DNA of 64,000 nt from the NCBI GenBank assembly GCA_963576735.1, contig OY755196.1, positions 8,413,912 to 8,477,911 of the forward strand. Reading direction: 5' to 3'. The DNA comes from Bedellia somnulentella (lineage: Eukaryota; Arthropoda; Insecta; Lepidoptera; Bedelliidae). Positions within the stretch are counted from its first letter, which is position 1. Every line of letters begins with the position of its first letter. Below, piece by piece: positions 55,401 through 63,761 of this stretch. Under the pieces are notes generated by a model. It ran no database searches, was not told the DNA's origin, and worked only from the letters and a program-made list of their open reading frames with translations. The position numbers and the translations under genes are program-made.

Positions 55401-58400
55401 GTTTCTTTTATTTTCTGGTGAGCTGGGTTCATAGAAAATAACACTGATCTATGGTGTAAAAATATTGAATAAAATTAGGAACATATTAACTACGGGAGGT
55501 GGCTGGAAAGTTTTGTTCCTAAGTAACTTAAGGGCCGGCGCTGACTGCCGGCATGGCATGGCAAAGGATTTCGGTACAGATATAGCATTTTTAATCTTAT
55601 TACCATGAGTATAGAATTCATTTTACTTTATTTTGACACAACGATGCCGACGTTCTGTCCTACCGCGGCCTCCCTCAGCATCGTTGTGTCAAAATGAATT
55701 CTATACTCATGGTAATAAGATTAAAAATGCTATATCTGTACCGAAATCCTTTGCCATGCCATGCCGGCAGTCAGCGCCGGCCCTAAGGCTGCGAACCCAC
55801 TAGAGCTGTGCGAGGTAGCTAAGCGTTGTGCGAGGAAAAAATCCACCAATAGAATCAATTCATTTTCCTAGCCTCGCTCAGCTCAGCTCTGGTGGAATAG
55901 GGTTTAGCGAAGCGAGGTCAGTCTACATACAAAACAAGCGAGAAATGTGTGCGAAGGATGTATTGCGACGAATGTGTTGCGAGAAATGTGCTGCGAGGAA
56001 TATGTTGCGAGGTTTGAAAAGATTCCCTGCCAGCCAGTCAACAGATGGCTTGTGTTGAAAGTAGACGTGCAGAAAATAGATATGGATAATTCCCCCCGTT
56101 ACACATTTCACAGCTTCGCAACGCATCCTCGCACCGCACATTAATGCGCATTTTGACAGCTCCGCTACACATCCTCGTATTAGACATTTACTTCGCACAG
56201 CTCTGGTGGAAACCCCTACACATTTCCACAGCACAGCTACACATCCTCGTATGACACATTTTACTCGCACAGCTCTGGTGGGTTCGCAGCCTAAATCACT
56301 TGTGAGTCGTGATTCACAACACTATTTATGAGTATCCTAACTACTATAAATACCAAGTTTCATATCATTATCATTACGCTTTTAGTAATTGAACCGTAAA
56401 AATCACCATGTCCCAGCCTTGCACGAAATTGGGGTACAGAGCTATCATAAAATTCATGACAAAGAAGAACAAAACGCCAACGGAAATATTTAAAGAGATG
56501 TCTGCAGTTTATGGGGAGTCTGTACCATCGTTTGCTACCGTAAAAAGTTGGAGCCGAGAATTCAAACATGACGGGGAGTCGCTCGAAGATGATCCCAGGT
56601 CGGGACGCCCAAACCGCCGTTACCGAAGAAAATATTCAAAAAGTGAAACAAATAGTTGTCGAACATTGGCGAATCAATAGCCGAAGCCATAGGCATTAGC
56701 AAGGAACGAATCGGAGACATTTTGCACATGAGAAAGGTGTGCGCGCGATTGCTCGAGTCACAACTTCGCAGGAGGTTTTGGACCTCTGTGGCGATAATCC
56801 TGACGATGTTTTTTCTCGCCTTATCACTGTGGATGAAACGTGGATACGGCAATACGCTCCGGAGTCAAAATAAGAGTCAATGCAGAGGATAGAAAAAAAA
56901 GAGAAAAGCCGCCACGGAAATTCAAAGTCGAAAGGTCGGCTTCCAAGCTCATGTCAACTGTTTTTTGGGATTGTGAAGGAATTTTGTTTATTGATTACCT
57001 TCCACGAAATACTACAGTGAACGGAGATTATTATTCGGCATTGTTGACAAAATTGTGTCAAGTGGTTGTCGAGAAAAGGAGAGGCAAACTGGTGAAAGGA
57101 TTCCTGTTTCTGCAGGACAATGCGCCCGTCCACACTGCACGCGTTGCAAGGCGTGCCCTCACCGAGACAGGATATGAAGAAATCAATCACCCACCCTATA
57201 GTCCAAACCTGGCCCCTAGAGATTATTTTTACAAATATATAGAGATAATTTTTAAGGCGAAGACTGCGAATATTTTTTGAGAGAGTTGAAAGCCTTTTTT
57301 AATAAATGTAAGAAGTGTATTGAATTAGAGGGAGATTATATTAAATATATATATAGATAGATAGAAATGTGTAAATATATATACACATTTCTATCAGCAG
57401 TTTTAGTACCTTAGGCTCAAAACTTTTCCGCCGCCCCTCGTAGATTCTCAAATGTATGTGATATTTCATCAAATACTAGTTAATAATAAATGAAACAACG
57501 CACTATTTATTATAACATAATAACATAAACGTTCACGCCGTTTATCCCCGAAGGGGTTGGCAGAGGTACCAATACTCCTGAACTCACATGGCAAGCGCCA
57601 TCTAGTTTCCAGAGAACTATTTATTACTATACAACTATTTAAAAATTGGCCGCATTGGGGATGAAAAGTTAAATCTTCCCTAAGCAAAAGATCAGTATAT
57701 TTTCCGTGAACCAAGATTTCCCCAAGACTCACCTTCTTTCTGCTTTAAAACAGCTATAATATCAGAGATCATAATGTCTTCATCCTGACTACTATACTTC
57801 TCACAGAACCAGGCCAGCAAATCGTTGTACGGTACTTCACTATTACCAAATGTGTTATTCATTCTCGTATGCAGAAACACTTTTAATTCGTCATGAACTT
57901 GGCTATTTTCAACGTTATTTCTTGCACATATTTCCAGACTTATTGTGTTAACAGCTCTGTTCCGTTGTGGATCTAGGATTTTGGGTTCCGAAGGTTTCCA
58001 ATTGTCGATTTTTCTTGAAGGTGGAGGTTGACGTGGGTATCCTTGGGCGAAACGAGGTTCTTTCCGAGGAGGAGATCTCTCGCGACGATCAGGAAATTCT
58101 CTCTTAAAACCTCTAGGCTCAGACGGATGACCAAAAGGTTTAGGTATATGTGCATCTTTTTTGTAATGTCTTGGACCTTCTTTAAAAGGAGGACGCTCGT
58201 GATAATCGTTCCGTCTATCGAATCTTGGTGCAGGAGCTTGAGCTCTAGGATTCGCATGAACTGGCTTAGATAGCGGTCCTTGCCCCTGTAAATTATCTTT
58301 CCAGGAATGCAAGGGGTTTTGGTGCTCATTCCGAATCGGTTCAAATCTAGGCTGGTCTCTTGAAGGCGCTGGTTTTTCCCAAGGCCTTTCGTCAGGTTGT

Positions 58401-61400
58401 GGGTAGTCTTGTCTTCGATCAGACCATGCCGGTGTAGGAATTTCTTGATTTGCCTGCGGACTTCTCCGTTTTTCGAGATTCCACGAGCGCCTCGGAGATC
58501 GAGGCGAATGAGATCGTTGATACCGATCTCTTGTATCAGGCGATGCGTGGCGTAATGGCGATCTTGATATACGCGATCTAATTTCAGCGACTTGCAGATT
58601 TTTTATCGGGTAAGATTTGTTTCTTTCTTGCAAGTCTCTAGCTTCAAAACGGAGTCCTGGAGTAGGATATTCGACATTTTGCGCAAGCCTCGGTTGGTAA
58701 CCGACCGAGTAAATAGCTTGGTTTGATTCCTGCAAATCAAAAGATAATATTGCAAACAGAATATGACGGATTAGAACATTTTAAAGAATACAAGGATTCG
58801 CAGAGATCATTGTTTTATCGACTCCACGAATATTTTTATATGTAGGATATTTACAAACATTCTCAGTTTTAAATTCCAATAAATTGAGATTGTTTATATT
58901 ATCCACAGTTCTGTTTTTTCGTATAATAAAAAAAGTAAAGTGAAGTTGTCTCGCAGTTTTAGTTTAACCTTAAATTGTATTTGATTTTGGGTATTTTTAA
59001 AAATTTTGGCTATTAAAATTAATTACTGAACGGTGGAGAATGCAATACGTGCGGTAAAAAATATTGCATTTTTGAATTATACCAGTAATTAATTACTCCA
59101 TATAGTTTTGTATTGATAATTTTTCACAATATGTATAATATTTTAATCCATATTTATTTATTTGCATCTTAACTTTCATTGTCATCTTAAATACACTTTA
59201 AAATGTGAAGCATTGCTTTTAGGCGCTTCATATTTTTTGTATATCTTGTTTATACTTGTTTCGAAATATTTATTTTACAGTCTAAAATTAAAGTGAAAAA
59301 ATAAGAAGTTAGAAATGCATCAATTATGTACTCTCTTATAAGGTAGCTTACACTTAATTTACACTTAATAACTTACACTTAATTTAGGCGATAAAAAACC
59401 TTTTTGTCATGATAGATATTTAGCATGTCATCTTTATTCAAAAAAGTCAAAATAGTCAAAACGTTTGTTTTCAAAATAAAGATAATTGCTAACATTTATT
59501 TAACAGTTGACATATTTATCTTGGGAATATTAAAGCGTCTTCTTCTGCAGGAAATACTTTCTCAAAATAAGTCTTCTATTATTATTATTTATGCCAGAAA
59601 TATCAGAATCTTTTTTTATATATGCAGGTCGGACCTCCGAAAAAAAGATTTTACAAGTTCAAAGGGAGACATATAGAAGATCTTTTGTAAATCATGAGTC
59701 CTCCTCCTCAGGTGCCACTAAAATCTTTTTTAATTTCGCCTTAATCCTTTGTACGAGTCTGAATAGAAATTTATACTAAAAGTGCATAATTGGAAGTATC
59801 TCCACCACCATTCTTCATAATCGTAAAGATTTGGCAAATCTTTCAATATTTTGATCCACAATATGTCATATGTCCTTTTATTTGGCGATTTAACTGGTAA
59901 GTATTTCAAAACAATTTTTATCCCTAATAAATATTATTTGAATGACTGTATATCCTGAATTTAGTGATCTTACCTTCCAAAGGTTGTCTGGAAGAGATCG
60001 CTTTCGGCGATAAGACCGCCAATTAATTGCACTTCTCTGTAAACTGTTTTATTAACTTTGTAAAAAAATTGTGCTTGATGTGCAATAAAGAGTATGTCTA
60101 TTATATTTGTTGGTTGGATATATTTATGAAATTTCCTGTATATTACTCAGACAGTTTATTGCAGTTTTTCTACAAATTTCTTGCTTTTTTATGATTTGGT
60201 TCAGAAACTATCTTTTTGGTAATTTATTCTTCAGAGCTATTTCAATGTTGTGTATTTTTCAACACATTAAATGCTTTCAAGAAAATCATATCAGGGAGTC
60301 CAAAAAACTTGCATCAGTTATCTTATTTCTCTGATATTGCCAGCAATGTATAAGCCTCTCTTTATGAGCATAACTCTATGTATAAGGTCACTAACTATCT
60401 TTTACATTACACAAATAATTTTCGCAAATAAAATGTTCCAAGTTATTGTTTTTATCAAAATTCCGTTGATGTCCAAAATAATATCATTGAGATAAAATTA
60501 AATCTTATAAGCAATTTACTTATGGTCTATTTTTTGCTTATTATGTATTTTATTCTGACATTCATGCAATCATGTTCATAAAAAACCATTTGCAGATACC
60601 AAACAAGCTAACCTGAAGAAAAGTTTATCCTTCAAGTCTTGCATTAGAGGCAAATAAATCAGCTAGAAGAAATGCATGACAGATGTCTTTTTGTCTTAAA
60701 ATATCATTTTAGTCTTGTAAATATCTTTGAAGATATGATGATGAAAACATTAAAGAGAGTAACGCTAAACTGCAGTGTATTTTATAAACAAAACCCAGGT
60801 TGCACGAAGATTCATTTCCTCAAATGTTTGATGTTGTCTTAATGTTTCTATTGATCATATTTTTTTGTTAAACTCTTTCTGTTATTTTAAATTGCTGAAC
60901 TGACTGTAAATGATCAGATGATCTGTAAATATCACTTGAAATAAGAGGGGCTAACGCCATCTCGCGAGAAGAAACGAAACGTTTCAAAATGGCCGCCAAC
61001 TTTGAATGTAATGCTAGGAAATTATTAGTTCCTGGCATGTACTTCTAATATTGTTAGGATTTAAGAAGCCAATATCTTAGTTTATTTGCTAATGCCAGTC
61101 TTTGTAGAATTTCTTGCCCATCCATTCATTTAACTGATTATCTGTTTCATTAGTTATTTTCTCATATGATGTGGTATCAACCATCAAGATATCAGAAACT
61201 TATATCCCAATATTCTATTCTTGATTCCATTTTCTTTCTACAAAAACGAGCGTAGGCCATATTAGATGATAGATAAAATCCATGTTCTCTCTTTTGTGCC
61301 AATATATAAGTCGTCCAAATCTCTATTGAATTCAATGTTTTAACCTATTTAGTCTCATTCTTTTGAATCTTGCTTTTACTTACTTATCTAGTGTTTAAAT

Positions 61401-63759
61401 ATCAGCTCTGTTATTCCATTTTCACAGCCTAAAGAAATTCTGTTAATTATAAGCCAAAAAAATATAACTAGTTTTAGTCAGTCAACACAAATATAAAATA
61501 AAAAAAACGTTATATCGCAGCTTAAAAATAAACAAGCTGAAGAAGATGTCATACAAATTATCTATGATTTTTATTATTTTATCTTTAAAAAGAAAAGCAA
61601 AAAGAACCGTCTAATATTGATCTACTGTTTTTTTTCAATCAACACTGTTGCATATATATTTTTTTATTAGATGCTACTGAATATCTAAGATTTGAGTTTG
61701 TAACTAACACCTAATGATGATATAGAAACCGTCTGAAATAAATACTTTTAATTTGAATATGAAAGTAATAAGTTCAGTTTTTAGCAAAGTCTCATACATA
61801 TAAAAAGCACTTACCTGTGGTGTAGATATGGGTTCATACGCAGGTCTAACTTGCTTCATAATGGGAGTAGCCATTTGGCCTTGATCGTAGCGGCGAGGAG
61901 AGAATCTATGATAAAAACAAGATTCCATTAAGTATATACCAAAAAGAATTCTTTATTTTTCTGTTCCGGCTAAACGGCAATTATGCCGATACTACACAGC
62001 TAAAATATATACATACATATACTCACGGCTATAAAGCCCCAGAAGGGGTAGCCAGAGCTAAGGAATTAGAAATCCTCAGCCACTTTTGGAATTGTAAGTG
62101 GGAAAAATATGGGAAAATAAAGGTTGTTGGTGATGGGTCTCCAACCGCATCACCCAAAAATCCCTTAAAAGCCCAAATACCGTTAGTTGCCTCTTTCGTA
62201 CATCCACCGAAGGAAATGGGATTAGTGCAATTCTATGCCCATACTACACAGCTATACATACAGTATTAAATTAAAGAGTTATTCATTTGTTCCTCACCAT
62301 AAAGCTTGACTGGAAGAAATCGCGTTAAGGCGATAAGTCCGCCTTTGTGTACATTGACTGTTTTGTAACTTTTAAATACTGTTTGTGTGTTGTGTATTTG
62401 TATGCAATAAAGTGTTTAAATAAATAAATATTATAATAGATAGAAAACATAATAAACCAACCTTCCGGACGAATCCCGTTTCATTGGAGTAGGTCGTCTG
62501 TTGAAACTTTGTCTGTCAGGAGACATCCGCGGGAACGACACCTCTCTTCTAATGTTACCTGAATTAAAGAAACACATACATTTGTTGGAAAAAAAACGCG
62601 ACATCGATCTAAGGGCTACAAAAAGATTATTTATTTCCATTGGAGTTATTGTATGGTATGGATGCGATCGATAGTCTCTATGTCTGTCTACCCTAAAGGA
62701 ACCTAATGTATGAGGACTATAACACCCGAGTTATTATTATATGCAGACGGCTTGTGAAGGGGTGGCTTTTTGTTTGTGCTTCCTTTTCCGAAAATGCTGG
62801 TCAAGTGGAAAAGTGGTACAAGACAAGTGGTGCAAGGCGGTAACTGTGACTTTAAATAAACCTCCTTTTATGAAGTTGGTCGAAAACCCACTTCAAAACA
62901 TGGGTAAGTGAAATTCTAAGCCGCCACTACACATCAACTACAAATAAATCACTACTTGCTGATCACTGTTAGTTAAGTTTGGACGCCAAAGAAACAATAA
63001 AAAAAAAGACAAATTTCATTAATATTAAGCCTTACCTTGTATATTATCTCCTTTGCCTTCCCTCTCTATGTCCCATCTTCTTTCTTCTCTCCTCACATCC
63101 TTACCTCTGAAATCATTTCTAGCTGCTCTGTTTTCATCAACTTTTGCCATAGAATGTTTAGGAAATGGTCCGTCAATTCGAAATCCTCTTGGACAATCTA
63201 TAACCTCATTGTGTTTTGGTGGAAAAGTCACTTCAGTTCTTTCATATTGCCTTGAAAAATCTCTTATTAAACCTTCATTATTGTGATGTTTCATTGGTTC
63301 ACTTCGTCCTATTGGAATATCACTGCGTCTCATAGATGTTTCAAGTAATCCCATAGGGGGGGCATCTCTGCGACCCATAGTCACATCACGTCGAGATTGT
63401 ATGTTAAGTAGTCCCATTGTATCATTTCTTCCTCCCAATGACTCATGGATATGACGATTTGTCATTGGTTCAACGCCTCGTCCTAAATTAACTTCTCGAG
63501 TTCTGATTGGTTCATCCTGACGTATTGTTGATTCATCGGGTCTTCTGATTGGTCCATCTCGTCTCGCGATTGGGTCAACAATTCGATTCATTGGTTCATT
63601 GTGGCGTCTTATTGTTGGATCTCGACTTTCCATTCGTTCAATTCCTTTACTAACCTGTTTCCAAGATTGAGTTGAATAGCTCGATTGATCACGATAGTTC
63701 TTATCCGAGCTAAATTCATTGTATTGACTTGGCCCCAGAAAATGGTCTTTGGATATTAC
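41126..63759 (-). CDS. Host gene: unrecognised nuclear-type protein, 12 exons in window, 5' incomplete
   Basis: Twelve minus-strand exons (listed separately) join with GT-AG borders and matching phase throughout, giving 3,645 coding bases or about 1,214 residues. The first in-window exon starts at an acceptor, so the N-terminus lies beyond 63759. The order is: Arg/Asp/Pro-rich low-complexity repeats (exons 1-3); an Arg-Ser and Pro-rich part then a helical segment (4); a helical, charged segment ending KKRKRP (5); Lys-Pro-rich linkers (6-7); an ordered C-terminal domain (8-11 and the start of 12); and an acidic Asn/Thr/Asp/Glu tail. Basic motifs and RS-like repeats suggest a nuclear protein linked to RNA or chromatin, but this is inference. 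I do not recognise the family. All other genes in the window are transposon-derived. Confidence 0.85.
41985..42130. repeat. Fold-back repeat in intron 11
   Basis: Inverted arms AAAGATGTTATTAAAGGAAAG and complement (41994-42014, 42060-42082) surround AGTGTCGAAATTT. It has the same arms and outer phrase (AATAATCCCCACATGAGG) as 22440 and 39776. Confidence 0.75.
42390..42550 (+). repeat. Diverged dispersed-retroposon fragment
   Basis: It contains CAACTTCCAAAAGTGGCTGA and TTTGGGATTTTATCCGTGAG, matching the tail half of the family in plus orientation. Confidence 0.6.
42593..42758 (-). CDS. Host gene exon 11
   Basis: 166 bases between acceptor TTGTTCTCAG and donor GTATGC. It encodes IFSKRPLPGDFKSVLYSKLR and INLEYYKGFVDSYEDFYLAT, with regular hydrophobic spacing and no low complexity. 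This is the best-ordered part of the protein and the most useful query for a family search. It leaves one base for exon 12. Confidence 0.88.
42887..43285. repeat. Tandem duplication, unit about 208 bp, of a LINE 3' end
   Basis: AAATTTAAAACGTACTTACA starts at 42902 and 43110; both copies run through AGAGAGATTTGTTAGGATCG and CTCTGCCTACCCAATGGGC. The content matches the LINE 3'-end family seen at 50397-50856. The copies are nearly identical. Confidence 0.85.
43555..43860. mobile_element. MITE in intron 10
   Basis: About 60-bp imperfect inverted repeats (CCTCGACCTCGTTTTTAAAC versus the complement of AAAACGAGGTCTAGGC) enclose AT-rich DNA. AATTA repeats directly at 43550-43554 and 43861-43865, a plausible target duplication. 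Confidence 0.78.
44213..44272 (-). CDS. Host gene exon 10
   Basis: 60 bases, 20 codons, between acceptor TCTTTTTCAG and donor GTAAAT. It encodes ALGLNITKNLLNIHNQLNIK. It is symmetric in phase, so it could be skipped without a frameshift. Confidence 0.75.
44345..44605 (-). repeat. tRNA-derived SINE, copy 1 of a pair
   Basis: The head (44529-44600) reads on the minus strand GGTAGCTCAGTGGGGATACG and GAGTTCAAATCCGGAG, tRNA-like. The body contains TTGTACGAATACATTGTCAC, shared with the copy at 50286-51060. Confidence 0.7.
44757..44990 (+). repeat. Dispersed retroposon, nearly complete
   Basis: It runs from TGTCACTACCCCTTTCTACC through GTCGTAAGAGGCGACCAAGG and CTTCCAAAAGTGGCTGAGG to GCGAGTGTATGTATGTATG. 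It is in plus orientation with the short tandem tail at the right. Confidence 0.85.
45266..45352 (-). CDS. Host gene exon 9
   Basis: 87 bases, 29 codons, between acceptor ATTGTAAAG and donor GTAAGT. It encodes VSGCIPDPKTATPEEKAVLE and AGILDGITN. Phase 0 on both sides. Confidence 0.8.
45393..45620 (+). repeat. Dispersed retroposon, nearly complete
   Basis: It begins TGTGTAGTGCCGGCTTAGAA and ends GGCCGTGAGTATATCTTTG, followed by TATG repeats. It lies in intron 8. Confidence 0.88.
45796..46069. mobile_element. MITE-like element with 17-bp inverted repeats
   Basis: TTCACCGAAACAAGTTA at the left is exactly complemented by TAACTTGTTTCGGTGAA at the right. The interior of about 240 bases is non-coding. 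The target duplication is not clear. Confidence 0.72.
46168..46640 (-). pseudogene. LINE G endonuclease fragment
   Basis: Minus-strand translation gives LAQLNRLACNHGRGHAYFIA and LRTVLDKAINSIGLIQEPW, then NRICGLNYIGG. The phrase QEPW followed by GL is typical of the start of the AP endonuclease domain in some LINEs. It breaks off at 46168, and several frames are mixed. It may continue the ORF at 48004-48522. Confidence 0.5.
46895..47215 (+). repeat. tRNA-derived SINE
   Basis: The head (46905-46975) has GTGATCTCGTGGTCAAGCGC (A box) and GGTTCGATCCCC (B box). The body contains CCGGAGGACACTTTAAGCCG and GCAGTAGGCGTAAGTC, phrases I associate with lepidopteran SINEs. Pol III-type internal promoter; not a tRNA gene. 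Confidence 0.75.
47440..47750 (+). pseudogene. Gypsy reverse transcriptase scrap
   Basis: Translation across frames gives RLPHALTSEVL, QIQDTLDNDIIEVSTSE, KWRLVID-like sequence, then YPLPNITMILEFL-like sequence and YYSPLDL, the conserved start of Gypsy RT. About 100 codons survive with stops and shifts. It does not join the Gypsy fragments at 19-21 kb. Confidence 0.6.
47757..48000 (+). repeat. Dispersed retroposon, nearly complete
   Basis: It begins TGTAGTGCCGGCTTAAAATG and ends GACCGTGAGTATATGTATA. Plus orientation in intron 8. Confidence 0.88.
48004..48522 (-). pseudogene. LINE ORF fragment (Arg/Ser/Gly-rich)
   Basis: An open frame of 172 codons is rich in Arg, Ser, Gly and Lys (RTRRRNHKSGAYRRAVKAQK). 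Its composition resembles the N-terminal parts of lepidopteran LINE proteins, and its GC content is much above the neighbouring intron. No donor or acceptor consistent with the host gene borders it. It may be the front of the LINE at 46168-46640. Confidence 0.4.
48776..49088. repeat. Perfect 78-bp inverted repeat beside exon 8
   Basis: The left arm 48776-48853 (from AATACTAATATTAATAAATT) and right arm 49011-49088 are exact reverse complements, around a GC-richer loop of 157 bases. It ends 33 bases from the exon 8 donor. In intron RNA it would form a long duplex. Confidence 0.93.
49121..49224 (-). CDS. Host gene exon 8
   Basis: 104 bases between acceptor TGTATTTCAG and donor GTAAGT. It encodes DMSKFTKRNEDGSVELNDVM and SLALDQELQKIKEL, probably helical. 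Confidence 0.87.
49312..49415 (+). repeat. Dispersed-retroposon head and (TA)n run
   Basis: GCTGTGTAGTTTCGACCTAG and CCCGTGGATGTTCGTAGGAG match the family's head with many changes. A TA microsatellite follows at 49382-49412. Confidence 0.6.
49730..49875. repeat. Dispersed repeat with GAAGCAACAAAGAAACTCC
   Basis: It shares TGCTTCGGAAGG and AAGAAGCAACAAAGAAACTC with 32480-32650. Fragment of an unassigned family in intron 7. Confidence 0.5.
50017..50193 (-). CDS. Host gene exon 7
   Basis: 177 bases between acceptor TCTTTCAAAG and donor GTAAGT. It encodes a Lys/Pro/Ala-rich linker with KPKAKGAKKPKQPPPLPKKP, then YKPNKEIID. Basic and probably disordered; it could act as a nuclear localisation or nucleic-acid-binding stretch (inference). 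Confidence 0.87.
50286..51060 (-). repeat. tRNA-derived SINE, copy 2, interrupted by a LINE fragment
   Basis: The outer parts (50286-50396 and 50857-51060) match the SINE at 44345-44605. The head at 50985-51050 carries a minus-strand B box (GAGTTCGAATCC). The middle is a separate insert. Confidence 0.7.
50397..50856 (+). mobile_element. LINE 3' fragment with 9-bp target duplication
   Basis: ATGACTAAG flanks the insert at 50388-50396 and 50857-50865. The body ends with GATCGATAGGCTCTGCCTAT and GCGTGAGTATGCATGT, the 3' end of the RTE-like family, so it lies in plus orientation and is 5'-truncated. Confidence 0.82.
51178..51336 (-). repeat. Dispersed retroposon, head part
   Basis: It runs from GGGAAAAGATGGTAAAATAA through CCTCTTACGAACACCCACC to the end GACACTACACGGC. 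The tail with short repeats is missing. Confidence 0.82.
51531..51593 (-). CDS. Host gene exon 6
   Basis: 63 bases between acceptor TTACATTACAG and donor GTAATT. It encodes QPDSVPSKIAKTAASDLSCE in phase with exons 5 and 7. A multiple of three, so skipping would keep the frame. Confidence 0.8.
51594..53029. other. Intron 5, first part: nothing recognised
   Basis: AT-rich intron sequence without reading frames or repeat borders that I can identify. Confidence 0.5.
53030..53225 (+). repeat. Degenerate SINE related to 7915-8175
   Basis: It shares GTGTATTATATTGTTAAATA-type sequence, GGCTTGCGTAATCTG and TTGTCCGTATATATTTAT with the earlier SINE. The tRNA-like head has decayed. Confidence 0.5.
53353..53930. 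repeat. Dispersed insect repeat beginning CTAGCTGACCCGACAGAC
   Basis: The start CTAGCTGACCCGACAGAC and the end CACATTTATAATATTAATAGG are familiar borders of a widespread insect repeat, from memory and without a database check. A (GT)n run at 53690-53735 lies inside. Non-coding; superfamily not assigned. Confidence 0.5.
53931..55029. other. Intron 5, last part: nothing recognised
   Basis: Intron sequence without an identifiable gene or repeat. Confidence 0.45.
55030..55443 (-). CDS. Host gene exon 5
   Basis: 414 bases between acceptor CATAGATCAG and donor GTAAGG. It encodes a mostly helical, charged segment (KDLIKEKYKQTIDEIRKRIL, FKYICEELSLTLLRILLKFG, EDEIYEEVLKAIQKKRKRP). The closing KKRKRP is a classical-type nuclear localisation signal by pattern. 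The regular hydrophobic spacing suggests a folded domain. Confidence 0.9.
55532..55783. mobile_element. Palindromic Harbinger-like MITE with TAA target
   Basis: 252 bp, almost entirely inverted repeat (arms of about 115 bases, GGGCCGGCGCTGACTGCCGG at each end) with about 25 unpaired central bases. TAA flanks both sides (55529-55531, 55784-55786). Confidence 0.9.
55787..56291. mobile_element. Second Harbinger-like MITE with TAA target
   Basis: The ends GGCTGCGAACCCACTAGAGC and the complement of GAGCTCTGGTGGGTTCGCAG's partner strand are inverted. TAA flanks both sides (55784-55786, 56292-56294), the left one shared with the palindromic MITE. Internal subrepeats of CGCACAGCTCTGGTGG occur near the right end. 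Confidence 0.87.
56408..57280 (+). pseudogene. Mariner transposase, broken by frameshifts
   Basis: The start MSQPCTKLGYRAIIKFMTKK and the helix-turn-helix part (TPTEIFKEM, SFATVKSWSREFKHDGESLE) are in frame to about 56610. Later blocks lie in other frames: ISKERIGDILHM, SRLITVDETWI (first catalytic Asp), LLTKLCQVVVEKRRG, FLFLQDNAPVHTAR (second Asp) and HPPYSPNLAPRDYF (third Asp). It is a SETMAR-type mariner transposase; the catalytic residues can still be seen but the frame is lost. Confidence 0.88.
57510..57625. repeat. Dispersed repeat fragment
   Basis: GTTGGCAGAGGTACCAATAC and CTGAACTCACATGGC match, inverted, the stretch near 32720-32800 (GTATTGGTACCTCTGTCAAC). Parent unknown. Confidence 0.5.
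57733..58729 (-). CDS. Host gene exon 4 (largest)
   Basis: 997 bases between acceptor TGATTTGCAG and donor GTGAGT. The first part is rich in Arg, Pro, Ser and Gln with RS-type phrases (SRSPLRHASPDTRDRYQRS) and PRF/PRFDRR-like repeats. From about codon 255 it becomes regular (RAVNTISLEICARNN, VHDELKVFLHTRMNNTFG, YNDLLAWFCEKYSSQDEDIM), continuing into exon 5. The RS-like section suggests a nuclear RNA-related role (inference). Confidence 0.9.
58730..61814. other. Intron 3: mostly unrecognised
   Basis: About 3.1 kb of AT-rich intron. Apart from the LINE 3' scrap at 59970-60095 I see no repeat borders and no gene. Confidence 0.6.
59970..60095 (+). repeat. LINE F-type 3' UTR scrap
   Basis: AAAGGTTGTCTGGAAGAGAT, GCGATAAGACCGCC and GATGTGCAATAAAGAGT match the LINE F 3' end at 34715-34820. 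Confidence 0.75.
61815..61905 (-). CDS. Host gene exon 3
   Basis: 91 bases between acceptor TTTATCATAG and donor GTAAGT. It encodes FSPRRYDQGQMATPIMKQVR and PAYEPISTPQ, in phase with exons 2 and 4. Confidence 0.83.
61985..62265 (-). repeat. Dispersed retroposon, complete
   Basis: It runs from CATACATATACTCACGGC to CCCATACTACACAGCT. A near-duplicate of the head's end, GCCGATACTACACAGCT, lies just left at 61984-62000, which may be a target-site duplication or an older copy. Confidence 0.82.
62275..62430 (+). repeat. LINE F-related 3' end with A-rich tail
   Basis: TTGACTGGAAGAAATCGCGT, GCGATAAGTCCGCC and TGCAATAAAGTG followed by TAAA repeats: a diverged relative of the LINE F 3' end. Confidence 0.7.
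62462..62558 (-). CDS. Host gene exon 2
   Basis: 97 bases between acceptor TTTAATTCAG and donor GTTGGT, a weaker donor than the others. It encodes NIRREVSFPRMSPDRQSFNR and RPTPMKRDSSGR. Confidence 0.8.
62640..62940. repeat. Retroposon scraps in intron 1
   Basis: GCGATCGATAGTCTCTATG with CTACCCTAAAGGAACCTAAT resembles the RTE-like 3' end. AATTCTAAGCCGCCACTACAC near 62915 is the head end of the dispersed retroposon. The DNA between is unassigned. Confidence 0.5.
63036..63759 (-). CDS. Host gene exon 1 in window (not the true first exon)
   Basis: 724 bases between acceptor TGTTTCCAG and donor GTAAGG. It encodes an Arg/Asp/Pro-rich low-complexity segment with degenerate repeats of the type RRDxPIxR, then RNDFRGKDVRREERRWDIER. 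No start codon is implied: the reading frame is open to the acceptor, so earlier exons lie beyond the window. Confidence 0.87.
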
Positions 63760-63761
63760 CT

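Larger units (their letters stand above)
55493..57440 (+). mobile_element. Mariner element in intron 4, carrying two MITEs
   Basis: The termini CGGGAGGTGGCTGGAAAGTT and the complement of AACTTTTCCGCCGCCCCTCG match imperfectly over about 30 bases, with TA at 55491-55492 and 57441-57442. Two MITEs (55532-55783, 55787-56291) lie just inside the left end; without them the element is about 1.19 kb, close to the usual mariner length. Inside is a broken transposase gene. Confidence 0.9.

Noticed and set aside
57973..58344. 123-codon minus-strand frame within exon 4
   Set aside because: Alternative phase of the spliced exon; only the exon phase connects correctly to its neighbours.
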